Part shown: piece after piece, positions 45,735 through 54,140 of the stretch | Position numbering within the stretch: the first letter of the stretch is position 1 | How the letters are laid out: each line of letters opens with the position of its first letter | NCBI RefSeq assembly: GCF_001428245.1 | Contig: NZ_LMRV01000035.1 | Coordinates: 19,180-83,179, forward strand | Length of the DNA stretch: 64,000 nucleotides | Source of the DNA: Paenibacillus sp. Soil522 | GTDB taxonomy: Bacteria; Bacillota; Bacilli; Paenibacillales; Paenibacillaceae | Direction of reading: 5' to 3' | The notes under the pieces: generated by a model | Told to the model about the DNA's origin: nothing | Databases searched by the model: none | Seen by the model: the letters and a program-made list of their open reading frames with translations, nothing else | Translations under genes and position numbers: made by a program

Positions 45735-45802
45735 ATGCCCCGCCCCCCTTTTATGCCTGTTTATGTAACCAAGCACCTATGCGCGAAGTAGTCGGACAAG
45801 CC

Positions 45803-45816
45803 TTAAAGCGCTTACA
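45803..45816 (-). promoter_or_regulatory. cre-like site in the fad/etf divergent region
   Basis: Minus-strand TGTAAGCGCTTTAA fits the CcpA consensus TGWAANCGNTNWCA at all but one defined position, 69 bases before the fadF-like start. No FadR-type TGAATGAN-NTCATTCA box was found. Confidence 0.55.
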
Positions 45817-45968
45817 GAAATAGCCGCAGTGCTTCATGTATATGAGCTTTTTACGTTGAACATGCCGCTCAGAAGGCGAATGCGTACGGTCTATTCCATC
45901 GCGAATCGTCATATCGTAGCACTGATGGACAGAGTGATCAAAATAGCGGAATAAGTGAGGGAGCTTCT

Positions 45969-46817
45969 ATGCTGAAAATAGTGGTGCTTCTCAAGCAAAC
46001 GTTCGATACCGAGGAGAAAATAGTGTTAACGCCATCGGGCGTTGATGAAAGAGATGCCAAATTTGTCATTAACCCTTACGACGAGTATGCGCTGGAGGAA
46101 GCGCTTCGGCTGCGTGAGCAGCACGGCGGCGCCGTAATCGTGCTTACCTGCGGCCCCGAGCGGTCGCAGGAGGCGCTCCGCACCGCGCTGGCTATCGGGG
46201 CCGATGAGGCGATACGGCTGGATAGCGCGGCCTTGCCTGACGACAGTGCCTCCGTCGCAGCCGCGCTGGCTGCCGTAATCGGACCGCTCGCCCCCGATCT
46301 GCTGCTAGCGGGCTTATTTGCGGTAGACAGCGGTGCTGGAAGCGTGGCTTTGCAGATCGCGCAGCAGCTCCGCTTGCCGCATGCAACCTCCGCCGTTAAG
46401 GTGACCATCATGACTGCAGGAGAGCTAAGCTCCCTGCCTGCGGACGGGTTGCTCAGCTCCCCCGCAGCGGTGAACGCCGAGCGTTACGCATTAGTCGAGC
46501 GGGATGTGGAAGGAGATACCGAAACCGTTTCAATTCCGCTGCCTGCGCTCATTACGGCACAGCAGGGATTAAACGAGCCGCGTTATCCCTCGCTGCCGGG
46601 CATTATGAAGGCAAAGCGCAAGCCGCTGCGCACAGTGGAGCTTGAGGAGCTGACCGGCAGCGGCGTGCTCGCACCTGAGAGCGTTTCGGCGCGCACCGAA
46701 CGCACGCAGCTGCTCCCGCCACCGCCCCGCGCAGCGGGCAAACGCCTCCCCGGCGCACCGGCGGAGCAAGCGGCAGCGCTTATTTCGCTGCTGCGAGAGG
46801 AAGCAAAGCTTCTGTGA
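45969..46817 (+). CDS. etfB: Electron transfer flavoprotein beta subunit
   Basis: 282 residues. EtfB opening MLKIVVLLKQTFDTEEKI, NPYDEYALEEALRL, AMP-binding DLLLAGLFAVDSGAGSVALQIA and PLPALITAQQGLNEPRYPSL. Carries AMP and docks to acyl-CoA dehydrogenases; pairs with EtfA. GGGAG before ATG. Slightly longer C-terminus than usual, Pro/Arg/Ala-rich. A 166-base gap to etfA is unusual, since the two are normally adjacent. Confidence 0.93.
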   Translation: MLKIVVLLKQTFDTEEKIVLTPSGVDERDAKFVINPYDEYALEEALRLREQHGGAVIVLTCGPERSQEALRTALAIGADEAIRLDSAALPDDSASVAAALAAVIGPLAPDLLLAGLFAVDSGAGSVALQIAQQLRLPHATSAVKVTIMTAGELSSLPADGLLSSPAAVNAERYALVERDVEGDTETVSIPLPALITAQQGLNEPRYPSLPGIMKAKRKPLRTVELEELTGSGVLAPESVSARTERTQLLPPPPRAAGKRLPGAPAEQAAALISLLREEAKLL

Positions 46818-46983
46818 GGCTGGGGGAGGCATTCGGCTGAGGTTAGCGGTATGGGTTGGAGAAAAACCCCCGCTCTGCGCAGCTCCTTCGTTTAAAGAGG
46901 CGCAGATAGAAATGAAAGAAGTTTATTCCTCTTAGGTAGAGTTTGATTGCATCGTAAAAGTTATGGGAGAGGAGCTGATTCCT

Positions 46984-47976
46984 ATGTCCAAAACCATTCT
47001 CGTATTTGCAGAAAGCCGGGACGGCGCACTCCGCCGGGTGGCGCTGGAGGCACTCGGCGCAGCACGGCGGCTCGCAGGCAAGGACGGCGCTGTCCATGCC
47101 GTCCTTGCCTGCTCCGGCGGCGCGGCGGAAGATGCCGCCGCGCTCATCGCGCGGGGGGCGGACGTCGTACATATCGCCGACGATCCTTCCCTTCGCGCCT
47201 TTGCGCCCGAGGCGTACATCGCCGCCCTCGGCGCAGCCATGGCTGCGGTGAGGCCGGACGCGCTTCTGCTCGGCCACACCGCTATGGGGCGCGAGCTCGC
47301 GCCCCGCGTGGCCGCGGCCCATGGCGCCGGCCACATAGCCGACGTCATCGCCATCGAAGCATCTGAGGATGGCGGCGACGTCGGCTTCATTCGCCCGCTC
47401 TACGCCGGCAAGGCGTTCGAGCGGCGCAGCTTCATACCGGGCCATCCGTGGGTCATCTCGGTGCGCCCGAATAACCTGCCGGCGGCAGAGCCACAGGACG
47501 CCGCTGCTATTATAGGCACCGTTACGGCTCTGCCGTTCACGGTGCCGCCGCTTTACACCGCCGTGCGCAGCCTTGTGCGCCGCACCGGCGGCCAGCTTGA
47601 CCTCGCCGAAGCCGACGTCGTCGTATCCGGCGGGCGCGGCGTGCGCAGCGCAGCGGGCTTCGAGCCGCTGCAAGCGATGGCCGCTGCGCTCGGCGGCGCG
47701 GTCGGTGCCTCGCGCGGCGCATGCGACGCCGGCTATTGCGATTATGCCTTGCAAATCGGGCAAACCGGCAAGGTCGTCACGCCGCAGCTCTATATCGCCT
47801 GCGGCATCAGCGGCGCCATCCAGCATTTGGCCGGCATGAGTCAATCGCGCGTCATCGTTGCCATCAACAAAGACCCCGACGCCCCTATTTTCGGCGTCGC
47901 CGATTACGGCATCGTGGGCGATTTGTTTGAGGTCGTGCCTCTATTGACGACAGAACTTCAACGAGCCCGCTTATAA
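46984..47976 (+). CDS. etfA: Electron transfer flavoprotein alpha subunit
   Basis: 330 residues. FAD-binding C-terminal half: VVSGGRGVRSAAGFEPLQAM, then VGASRGACDAGYC, QIGQTGKVVTPQLYIACGIS and AINKDPDAPIFGVADYGIVGD. Receives electrons from acyl-CoA dehydrogenase and hands them to the FadF-like quinone reductase. GAGGAG precedes the ATG at 46984. The gene is strikingly GC-rich compared with its neighbours, which also creates long shadow frames. Confidence 0.93.
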   Translation: MSKTILVFAESRDGALRRVALEALGAARRLAGKDGAVHAVLACSGGAAEDAAALIARGADVVHIADDPSLRAFAPEAYIAALGAAMAAVRPDALLLGHTAMGRELAPRVAAAHGAGHIADVIAIEASEDGGDVGFIRPLYAGKAFERRSFIPGHPWVISVRPNNLPAAEPQDAAAIIGTVTALPFTVPPLYTAVRSLVRRTGGQLDLAEADVVVSGGRGVRSAAGFEPLQAMAAALGGAVGASRGACDAGYCDYALQIGQTGKVVTPQLYIACGISGAIQHLAGMSQSRVIVAINKDPDAPIFGVADYGIVGDLFEVVPLLTTELQRARL

Positions 47977-48018
47977 CCTCAGCTGCCGTCTGCGTTATTC
48001 GTCGGTAAGCTGCTCGAA

Positions 48019-48076
48019 AAAGTGCCGATACGAACCGCTGAGTAAGCAGCGGATCTTATCGGCACTTTCATTTTCA
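48019..48076 (+). terminator. Terminator of etfBA
   Basis: 12-bp arms AAAGTGCCGATA (48019-48030) and TATCGGCACTTT (48057-48068) with an inner CCGCTG/CAGCGG stem, followed by CATTTTC. Confidence 0.85.
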
Positions 48077-48136
48077 ATTTATAATTATTGGAAAGTCTAG
48101 TAACCTGAGAGTACTAACGGTTAGGAGGAATTGTTT

Positions 48137-48253
48137 ATGAATGGCGGACTTGCCGCCGGCAAATCCATTCCTTTCTTCCAGATCTACCAGTTCCTCAGGG
48201 GTATTGTCAGCTTTTTTCATCCATCAGGAATCGGTTCAGATCTCCAAATATAA
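48137..48253 (+). pseudogene. Truncated gene start at the edge of the LTA block
   Basis: A strong TTAGGAGG site precedes ATG, encoding MNGGLAAGKSIPFFQIYQFL then RGIV. From about 48207 the frame runs into antisense of the LtaS-like gene and stops at 48253 after 38 codons. A perfect translation start with a hydrophobic N-terminus followed by foreign sequence indicates a gene cut by insertion of the neighbouring block. Could also be a genuine 38-residue peptide. Confidence 0.45.
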
Positions 48254-50078
48254 TTTTGTCGGAGTATCTTAAATGATTCTGCGCTTTTTTTCGAAAGGGC
48301 TCGCATAAGGCCAGATCCGTTTTTTCACCGCTTGGTTTGCTGTAACATTTGTTCCCTGAGTATACGTAATGCTCCGTAACAAAACTGCCATCCCTCAGGA
48401 CTGCAAACTGCGGCTTATTTAAAGCAAATAAATCATTGCCGAAGCCTAATCCCTCAAGGGAATCACTCCCGAGCAAATGGAGAATTGTCGGCTTAAGATC
48501 GATTTGACCGGAAACCACACTCATTTTTCTTCCTTTTACGCCGGGGATATGAATAATCAGAGGAACCTGCTGCAGCTGAACATGATCAAAAGGGGTTAGC
48601 TTTTCTTTTCCAAGAAATTCAGCCATTTCTTTACGGTGTTTCTTTGATATCCCGTAATGGTCCCCGTAAAGTATAAAGACTGAGTTATCATACAACCCCG
48701 CAGCCTTAATCATTTTGAAAAAATGCTTTAAGGCTTCATCTGTATATCGTACTGTTTCTATGTAGTGGTTTAACGTTTCTGAATTTGAATGATATAACGG
48801 GATCAGCCTGTCCTCCGGATTCAACTCAAAAGGATGATGATTCGTCAGCATGATGAGCTTCGCGTAAAAAGGCTGCGGCAAAACACGAAGCTTATCCATG
48901 GATTGCTCAAAAAAAGGAATATCCTTAAGTCCCCACCCTACAGTATTTTTTTCGGTAATATTATAATCCTCTGCTGAAAAAAACCGCTCATAGCCCATGG
49001 TTTTGTACATTTGATCGCGATTCCAGAATGTCTTATTATTCCCGTGTAAAACGACCGGGTAATAGCCGTTTTTTTTCAACTGCTCAGGCAGCGAACGATA
49101 AGTGTTTTGACTATGTGTAAAGAACACGGCTCCGCTTGGCAGCGGGTAGAGCATGGTATCGATGATAAATTCAGCGTCGGAGGTTTTGCCATGCCCCGTT
49201 TGATGATAAAACTGGTCAAAATAAAAACTGTTTTTTATGAGGCTGTTGAGAAAAGGTGTAATTTCCTGATCGAATATTTTCTTTTCAAGCAGGAAACTTT
49301 GCACGGACTCCAATGAAATCAGAAAAACATTACGCCCTTTAGCCAAACCGTACATTTCAGGGTCCAATACATCTTTTGGCATAGACTCCAAATAGGTTTT
49401 AACGATTTCCAGGTCTTTACTGCCTGCAGAAACGGTTTTAGCTTTCATCCTCGCCGTCACCACTGCATCATACACAAGATAGTTGAAAGCGCCGATATTT
49501 TTCACCACGATTTGGCGATCGAAAGTGCGGGTCAGTAATTCCGGACGAATCTTATTCACCATCTTCATATTTAACGAAAACAGTGAAACGGCAACCATAA
49601 TTAAACAGACAATATAGGTTCGGCTGACGCAAACACGGCGTCTGTTACGGCGATATATCAATAGGAAAAGTATTGCCGTATCAACGAATACAAGAAAATC
49701 CGACGGGCGCAACAGCTCCGATATACTCCCTCTCAATTGACCTAATTGGGTAGACCGAAGCAATACCGTCAAGGTAATGAAATCATTGAAAAACCGGTAA
49801 TAAAGCATATTAATAAATAGGAGAAAACCGGACATCATGCTTACAATAACAATTGCGATATAAGACCGGTTTCTTAAAAACGCTAAACTTAGACCTAGCA
49901 TAATCAATATGGAACTGACCGGGCTAATGAAAAGAATAAGTTCCTGATACCAACCGGAGACGGGAAGGTCAAAGTGAAAACGGTGCGAGACATATGTTTT
50001 TAACCAAATCATCAACACAGCTAAATAGATTAAAGCATGCTTCCCAGCATGGTCTTTTAAATCCGGTAAGTATTTCAA
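48207..50078 (-). CDS. Lipoteichoic acid synthase-like sulfatase-fold enzyme
   Basis: 623 residues: five N-terminal membrane helices, then an extracellular sulfatase-fold domain (from ~245). Catalytic Thr in GHGKTSDAEF, metal-site motifs LESVQSFLL, ILYGDHYGISK and HHPFEL. LtaS-family enzymes polymerise glycerol phosphate from phosphatidylglycerol on a lipid anchor; paralogues act as primases or phosphoglycerol transferases. Divergent from the YkoS/YkoT-like pair, which suggests a linked wall-polymer role. Confidence 0.9.
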   Translation of the reverse strand: MKYLPDLKDHAGKHALIYLAVLMIWLKTYVSHRFHFDLPVSGWYQELILFISPVSSILIMLGLSLAFLRNRSYIAIVIVSMMSGFLLFINMLYYRFFNDFITLTVLLRSTQLGQLRGSISELLRPSDFLVFVDTAILFLLIYRRNRRRVCVSRTYIVCLIMVAVSLFSLNMKMVNKIRPELLTRTFDRQIVVKNIGAFNYLVYDAVVTARMKAKTVSAGSKDLEIVKTYLESMPKDVLDPEMYGLAKGRNVFLISLESVQSFLLEKKIFDQEITPFLNSLIKNSFYFDQFYHQTGHGKTSDAEFIIDTMLYPLPSGAVFFTHSQNTYRSLPEQLKKNGYYPVVLHGNNKTFWNRDQMYKTMGYERFFSAEDYNITEKNTVGWGLKDIPFFEQSMDKLRVLPQPFYAKLIMLTNHHPFELNPEDRLIPLYHSNSETLNHYIETVRYTDEALKHFFKMIKAAGLYDNSVFILYGDHYGISKKHRKEMAEFLGKEKLTPFDHVQLQQVPLIIHIPGVKGRKMSVVSGQIDLKPTILHLLGSDSLEGLGFGNDLFALNKPQFAVLRDGSFVTEHYVYSGNKCYSKPSGEKTDLALCEPFRKKAQNHLRYSDKIIFGDLNRFLMDEKS

Positions 50079-50264
50079 TGATACTCTCCCCCCTCAAAAG
50101 AACTAGCATTTAGGCTTAACATTTTTTCTCAAAATATGCAGACCCCTTCATGGTTAACATAAAAAGGGACAGTTAGTTCCAGATAACACTTCTGGAAACA
50201 TGTATGTTATGCCTCGCCCTAGGAATAATAACAAGCTGAAGCTTCTAATGTTTACGGAGGGGCC
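50079..50264. other. Divergent promoter region between LtaS-like and YkoS-like genes
   Basis: 186 bases that must serve both genes. Contains an inverted repeat AGTTCCAGA-taacact-TCTGGAA around 50174-50200; role unknown. Confidence 0.4.
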
Positions 50265-51953
50265 ATGACCCGACAAACAATGCAGTTGACCGCAGAATCA
50301 AAAGCTATCGCGCTTGCATTATTGTTAATAGCCATGTATGTATCGCCATTGTTTATCCTTGGTGAAAACGCACATATCAGAGTACATGATAATTTGGATT
50401 CGAATATTGCCTGGTACAAGGTTCTTGTCCAAAGCGGAGAATGGTTCGGCAGTGTGAATGCTGCCATCCCGCAGGTGATCAACGGCTTGCCGCGAAATGC
50501 GTTAGGTACGGAATTTAGTGGTATCGTGCTGCTTCACGCAATATTCCCGTCGATGCTCGCTTATGCGTTTAGTCAAACTATCACGCGGATTATTGCTTTT
50601 ATCGGAATGTATCTGCTTCTGAAAGCACATTTGGTGAAGGAGCCGGAAACTTGGCCGATCCGCGTTTTTGTAGCGGCCGCCTTTGCTCTTACCCCGTTTT
50701 GGCCGTCGGGAATGCTTAGTACGCTTGGATATCCGCTGGCATTATGGGCATTTTTGAATATTCGCGCCCGTCGATTTTCATGGCGGGAGTGGTTAACCCT
50801 TGCTCTTCTGCCGTTTTATGCAAGTCTTGTGCTTGGCTTTTTTTTCTTTTTGTTTGCCATCGGTGTGCTTTGGCTTAGGGATCTGATCGTCAAACGGGAT
50901 TTGAATCCGGTATTTCTAAGCAGTATTGCCTTTATGACCGGATTATTTCTCCTGCTTGACTACAGACTTGTTTATTCCCTTGTATTAAACGATGCGACAA
51001 ACCGTAATGAGTTTGTCTCTTCACGTTTAGGCTTATGGCGAAGCGTTCGACTCACCTTTAAAAATTTCATTTTCGGCCACCACCATGCGGCAACCAAACA
51101 TACCATTGTCATTTTACCGATAACATTAATCGTTTTTTTCTTAACCGCATTAAGAAGAAACCGGGATCGTACGGAACGTACGTTTCTCCTTCTGCTTGTT
51201 ATAAACCTTGTGCTTTCAGCTTGGTACGCGTTCTGGTTTAACAAGGCATGGCAGCCGTTGAAGGAACAAATCAGCCTGCTGAACACTTTTAATTTTGCAC
51301 GTTTTCACTTTCTTCACCCTTTAATCATCTATGTCGGGTTTGCACTCAGTTGTTTGATCCTGTGGAAAATGGGGCGTTTAGGCAGACGGCTTGCGATTGG
51401 ATCCCTCTGCCTTCAAATGATCGTGCTGTTTATGTCCAATGAAGAAATCGTATACCGCAACAGCAAAGCTCCAACCTTCCGTCAATTTTATGCTGTTAAA
51501 CAATTCGCGGACATACGCAAAACAATCGGATTGCCGATGAACGAATACCGGGTGGCGAGTATCGGGCTGCATCCGGCTATTGCGCAATATAACGGTTTTT
51601 ACACGTTGGATACCTACAATAACTTCTATCCGCTTTCATACAAACACCGTTTTCGTCAAATAATAGCAAAGGAATTGGACAAAAACGCCAAGCTGAAAAC
51701 CTATTTTGATACGTGGGGCGGAAGATGCTATATATTTGCCGACGAACTCGGAAAGAAATATGACTACCGAAAGAACTCAAAGAAAAAAATCCGCCATTTG
51801 CAGCTCGATACAAAAATATTTAAAGACATGGGCGGCAGGTTTTTATTCTCTTCCGTTCCGATTATGAATGCAAGCGCCAATCGGTTAAGACTGCTGAATG
51901 TATTTGATAACCGCAATTCCGCATGGCGCATCTATGTATACGAAGCGATTTAA
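50265..51953 (+). CDS. YkoS-like polytopic membrane protein (GT-C-like glycosyltransferase)
   Basis: 562 residues with about 11 membrane helices and a soluble C-terminus. An early acidic outside loop (RVHDNLDSNIAWYK) after the first helix is the usual catalytic Asp position of GT-C enzymes that use undecaprenyl-linked sugars. In B. subtilis ykoS lies beside the GT2 gene ykoT, as here. Likely transfers a sugar from lipid carrier to a wall polymer such as LTA (inference). GGAGGGG precedes ATG; the GT2 gene follows 26 bases after the stop. Confidence 0.8.
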   Translation: MTRQTMQLTAESKAIALALLLIAMYVSPLFILGENAHIRVHDNLDSNIAWYKVLVQSGEWFGSVNAAIPQVINGLPRNALGTEFSGIVLLHAIFPSMLAYAFSQTITRIIAFIGMYLLLKAHLVKEPETWPIRVFVAAAFALTPFWPSGMLSTLGYPLALWAFLNIRARRFSWREWLTLALLPFYASLVLGFFFFLFAIGVLWLRDLIVKRDLNPVFLSSIAFMTGLFLLLDYRLVYSLVLNDATNRNEFVSSRLGLWRSVRLTFKNFIFGHHHAATKHTIVILPITLIVFFLTALRRNRDRTERTFLLLLVINLVLSAWYAFWFNKAWQPLKEQISLLNTFNFARFHFLHPLIIYVGFALSCLILWKMGRLGRRLAIGSLCLQMIVLFMSNEEIVYRNSKAPTFRQFYAVKQFADIRKTIGLPMNEYRVASIGLHPAIAQYNGFYTLDTYNNFYPLSYKHRFRQIIAKELDKNAKLKTYFDTWGGRCYIFADELGKKYDYRKNSKKKIRHLQLDTKIFKDMGGRFLFSSVPIMNASANRLRLLNVFDNRNSAWRIYVYEAI

Positions 51954-51979
51954 CAAACCTGGGAGGGAGGCTGCTCTCG

Positions 51980-52963
51980 ATGAAACTGCCGGTGCTAACG
52001 ATTGTCGTCCCTTGTTTTAACGAGGAGGAAGTGCTTTTAGAAACATTCCTGGAACTGCGCGGGGTTCTCAATCATTTAATGCAAGAGCAGCTAATCGCGG
52101 TAACCAGCAAGCTGTTGTTTGTAGACGATGGAAGCAAGGACCGGACGTGGTCAATGATTACAACGGAGCAGGCTAATCATCCGGAAATCACCGGCCTAAA
52201 GCTGGCCCGGAATGTCGGTCACCAAAAAGCGCTGCTTGCGGGTTTGGAAGCTGCCGGCGCTCACTCCGATTGTGTCATCTCAATCGATGCCGATCTACAG
52301 GACGATATCAACGTCATACGTGATTTTGTACTCAAGTTTCACGAAGGCTTCGATATCGTTTACGGCGTACGCGCCAGCCGAAAAACCGATACTTGGTTTA
52401 AACGCACATCGGCACTGACTTTTTATCGGATAATGACCCGGATTGGTATTCAATTGATTCCGAATCACGCAGATTTCCGGTTAATGTCACAACGCGCGGT
52501 ACTGGAATTATGCCGTTACGGTGAGACGAATGTATTCCTGCGGGGTATCGTGCCATTAATCGGTTACGCGATGACGAAGGTTTATTATGATCGAAAAGAG
52601 CGTTTTGCGGGACGTTCAAAATATAGTTTAAGAAAAATGCTGTCATTTGCATTAGATGGAATCGCATCATTCAGCGTGGTGCCGATCCGTTTCGTAAGTT
52701 CTGTTGGTTTTATTTTACTTATTGTGAGTATTGCCGCAGGTGCCTACGCACTTATTCAAAAGTGGTTCGGAGAAACGAAAGCAGGCTGGACTTCACTCAT
52801 GATCTCCATTTGGTTTCTGGGAGGTCTTCAGCTGCTCGGAATAGGCATTATTGGAGAATACATAGGAAAAATCTTTATCGAGGTCAAATGCAGGCCGAAA
52901 TATGCGGTAGAAATTGATCTGTATTCCATCATGTTCGAACCGCTAACGGAGAAACCCAGCTAA
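51980..52963 (+). CDS. GT2 polyprenyl-phosphate glycosyltransferase (CsbB/YkoT-like)
   Basis: 327 residues. GT-A domain with IVVPCFNEEEVL, FVDDGSKDRTW, the DXD-like ISIDADLQDD and the FRLMSQRAVLEL segment; then two C-terminal membrane helices. This class loads a sugar onto undecaprenyl phosphate at the inner membrane face. It supplies the donor for the YkoS-like transferase. Start at 51980 after GGGAGGGAGG; the ATG at 51923 lies within the previous gene. Confidence 0.92.
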   Translation: MKLPVLTIVVPCFNEEEVLLETFLELRGVLNHLMQEQLIAVTSKLLFVDDGSKDRTWSMITTEQANHPEITGLKLARNVGHQKALLAGLEAAGAHSDCVISIDADLQDDINVIRDFVLKFHEGFDIVYGVRASRKTDTWFKRTSALTFYRIMTRIGIQLIPNHADFRLMSQRAVLELCRYGETNVFLRGIVPLIGYAMTKVYYDRKERFAGRSKYSLRKMLSFALDGIASFSVVPIRFVSSVGFILLIVSIAAGAYALIQKWFGETKAGWTSLMISIWFLGGLQLLGIGIIGEYIGKIFIEVKCRPKYAVEIDLYSIMFEPLTEKPS

Positions 52964-52964
52964 A

Positions 52965-53018
52965 AAACCAGCGGCAGTCTAAAACATTATGTTCTAGGCT
53001 GCCGCTGGTTTTTTATAT
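52965..53018 (+). terminator. Terminator of the YkoS/YkoT-like operon
   Basis: AAAAACCAGCGGCAG (52965-52979) pairs with CTGCCGCTGGTTTTTT (53001-53016). Strong stem and T-tract; may also act for the convergent SRAP gene. Confidence 0.92.
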
Positions 53019-53042
53019 CTGTTGGTTCGCTAAATCCCTTGC

Positions 53043-53714
53043 TCAAGCAAAATCCGGACGAATCTCACGGATGCAATCCGGCGAATCGTACAAATCATCA
53101 TGCACCGCGTTCGTTACCGGGTATGCACGCATGAGATAGGAGTCCATTGCTTCCAGATGCTTGCGCAGTCCGCTAAATTCCGTGATGCGTGGATTGAGCC
53201 AGTCCTCCATGCCATCCTCGTCCAAAATAATCGGAACACGGGGCTGCCAAACCGACATCGCCCCTGTCGAAGCGGCGGTGATCATCGTGAAGGCCCGTAC
53301 CTCTTTGCCGCTTACATTTTTCCAGCAGTCATAAATGCCCGCAATTCCGAACAGCGGCTGACTCGGAACGACGATGTGCATCGCCCTTGGATCGCGCTCT
53401 TTCCCAAATTGCTTCTGTCCAAAAAAACCGCTGCATGGCAGCACACATCTCTGTCTCCGCAGCATTCGCTCCAGAAAGGGCTTCTCGGACAGCGTCATAT
53501 GATCCGCATTAATCGCATCTTTGGCCCAAAAAGGGAATAACCCCCATCTCGACTCCTGAATCGTCCTTTGATCAAAACGATCATTCATCACGATCGACAC
53601 CGTCTGTGTCGGCGCCACTTTAAACCGGTTCGTATGCCCCCGGATTACCTTGCTTACCTGAAACATTTCAACTATATCGCCCATATCTGCCGTTAACGAA
53701 AACCGTTCAATCAT
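53043..53714 (-). CDS. SRAP-family (YedK/HMCES) homologue lacking catalytic residues
   Basis: 223 residues. SRAP proteins crosslink to abasic sites in single-stranded DNA through Cys2 of MCGRF. Fold landmarks remain: RFKVAPTQTVSIV, WGLFPFWAKD, INADHMTLSEKPF, RCVLPCSGFF, PIILDEDGMEDWL. But the start reads MIERFSL, so Cys2 is Ile; the GFYEW-type Glu is Gly (GFFGQK); the IHDRMP-type His is Gln (WQPRVP); the NAR Arg is Asp. All usual active-site residues are gone, so DNA binding without crosslinking is likely, or an unrelated role. Start at 53714 follows AAAGGGTGG; a 16-residue longer start would bury it. Confidence 0.85.
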   Translation of the reverse strand: MIERFSLTADMGDIVEMFQVSKVIRGHTNRFKVAPTQTVSIVMNDRFDQRTIQESRWGLFPFWAKDAINADHMTLSEKPFLERMLRRQRCVLPCSGFFGQKQFGKERDPRAMHIVVPSQPLFGIAGIYDCWKNVSGKEVRAFTMITAASTGAMSVWQPRVPIILDEDGMEDWLNPRITEFSGLRKHLEAMDSYLMRAYPVTNAVHDDLYDSPDCIREIRPDFA

Positions 53715-53818
53715 CGCGACCACCCTTTTCACGTTGTTGAATCCAGTTTTTGTTAAAAGCAAATATTTTATGCAACGCCGCTGATCAAATCTTACTCAAG
53801 CGGCAGGAGCAGGAAAAT

Positions 53819-54105
53819 TTTCATTCTCTATTCCCCTCAACCCCCGCCAGCCTGTCGCTGCCGGCCGATTACAGCCAAATAGAGTAAATTTTTTCTCTAT
53901 TTCAGCAAAACTAACCCAAACAGCTGGAATAGCGAAACTTTCTTTCGCTATTCCCCTCAAAACCGTGCCAGCCTGCCGCTTCCCGGCCGATTACGGCCAA
54001 ATAGAGTAAATAACTTCCTCTATTTCAACAAAACCATCCCAAACAGCTGAATAGCGAAACTTTCTTTCGCTATTCCCCTCAACCCCCGCTAGCCTGCCGC
54101 TGCCC
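53819..54105. repeat. 120-bp noncoding tandem repeat, about 2.3 units, with hairpins
   Basis: CTATTCCCCTCAA recurs at 53828, 53948 and 54070 (period 120-122). Each unit holds two palindromes: AATAGAGTAAA...CTCTATT and AATAGCGAAA-ctttc-TTTCGCTATT, plus a conserved CCGGCCGATTACGGCCAAATAG segment. No coding potential. Words of this repeat recur near 2.3, 24.6 and 45.9 kb. Confidence 0.85.
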
Positions 54106-54140
54106 CGCTAAGACGCGGAACAAATGAGTTTGCTACTAAA

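Noticed and set aside
45780..45954. Open frame of about 58 codons in the fad/etf divergent region (ends VALMDRVIKIAE)
   Set aside because: No start codon near its beginning and no recognisable family; a TetR tail was considered but not supported. Chance openness is sufficient.
46843..47844. 333-codon minus-strand frame
   Set aside because: Shadow of the GC-rich etfA gene; composition is Arg/Ala-rich without motifs.
53819..54105. 120-bp repeats considered as CRISPR or an origin iteron array
   Set aside because: Unit length, only 2.3 copies, internal hairpins and no cas or replication gene nearby.
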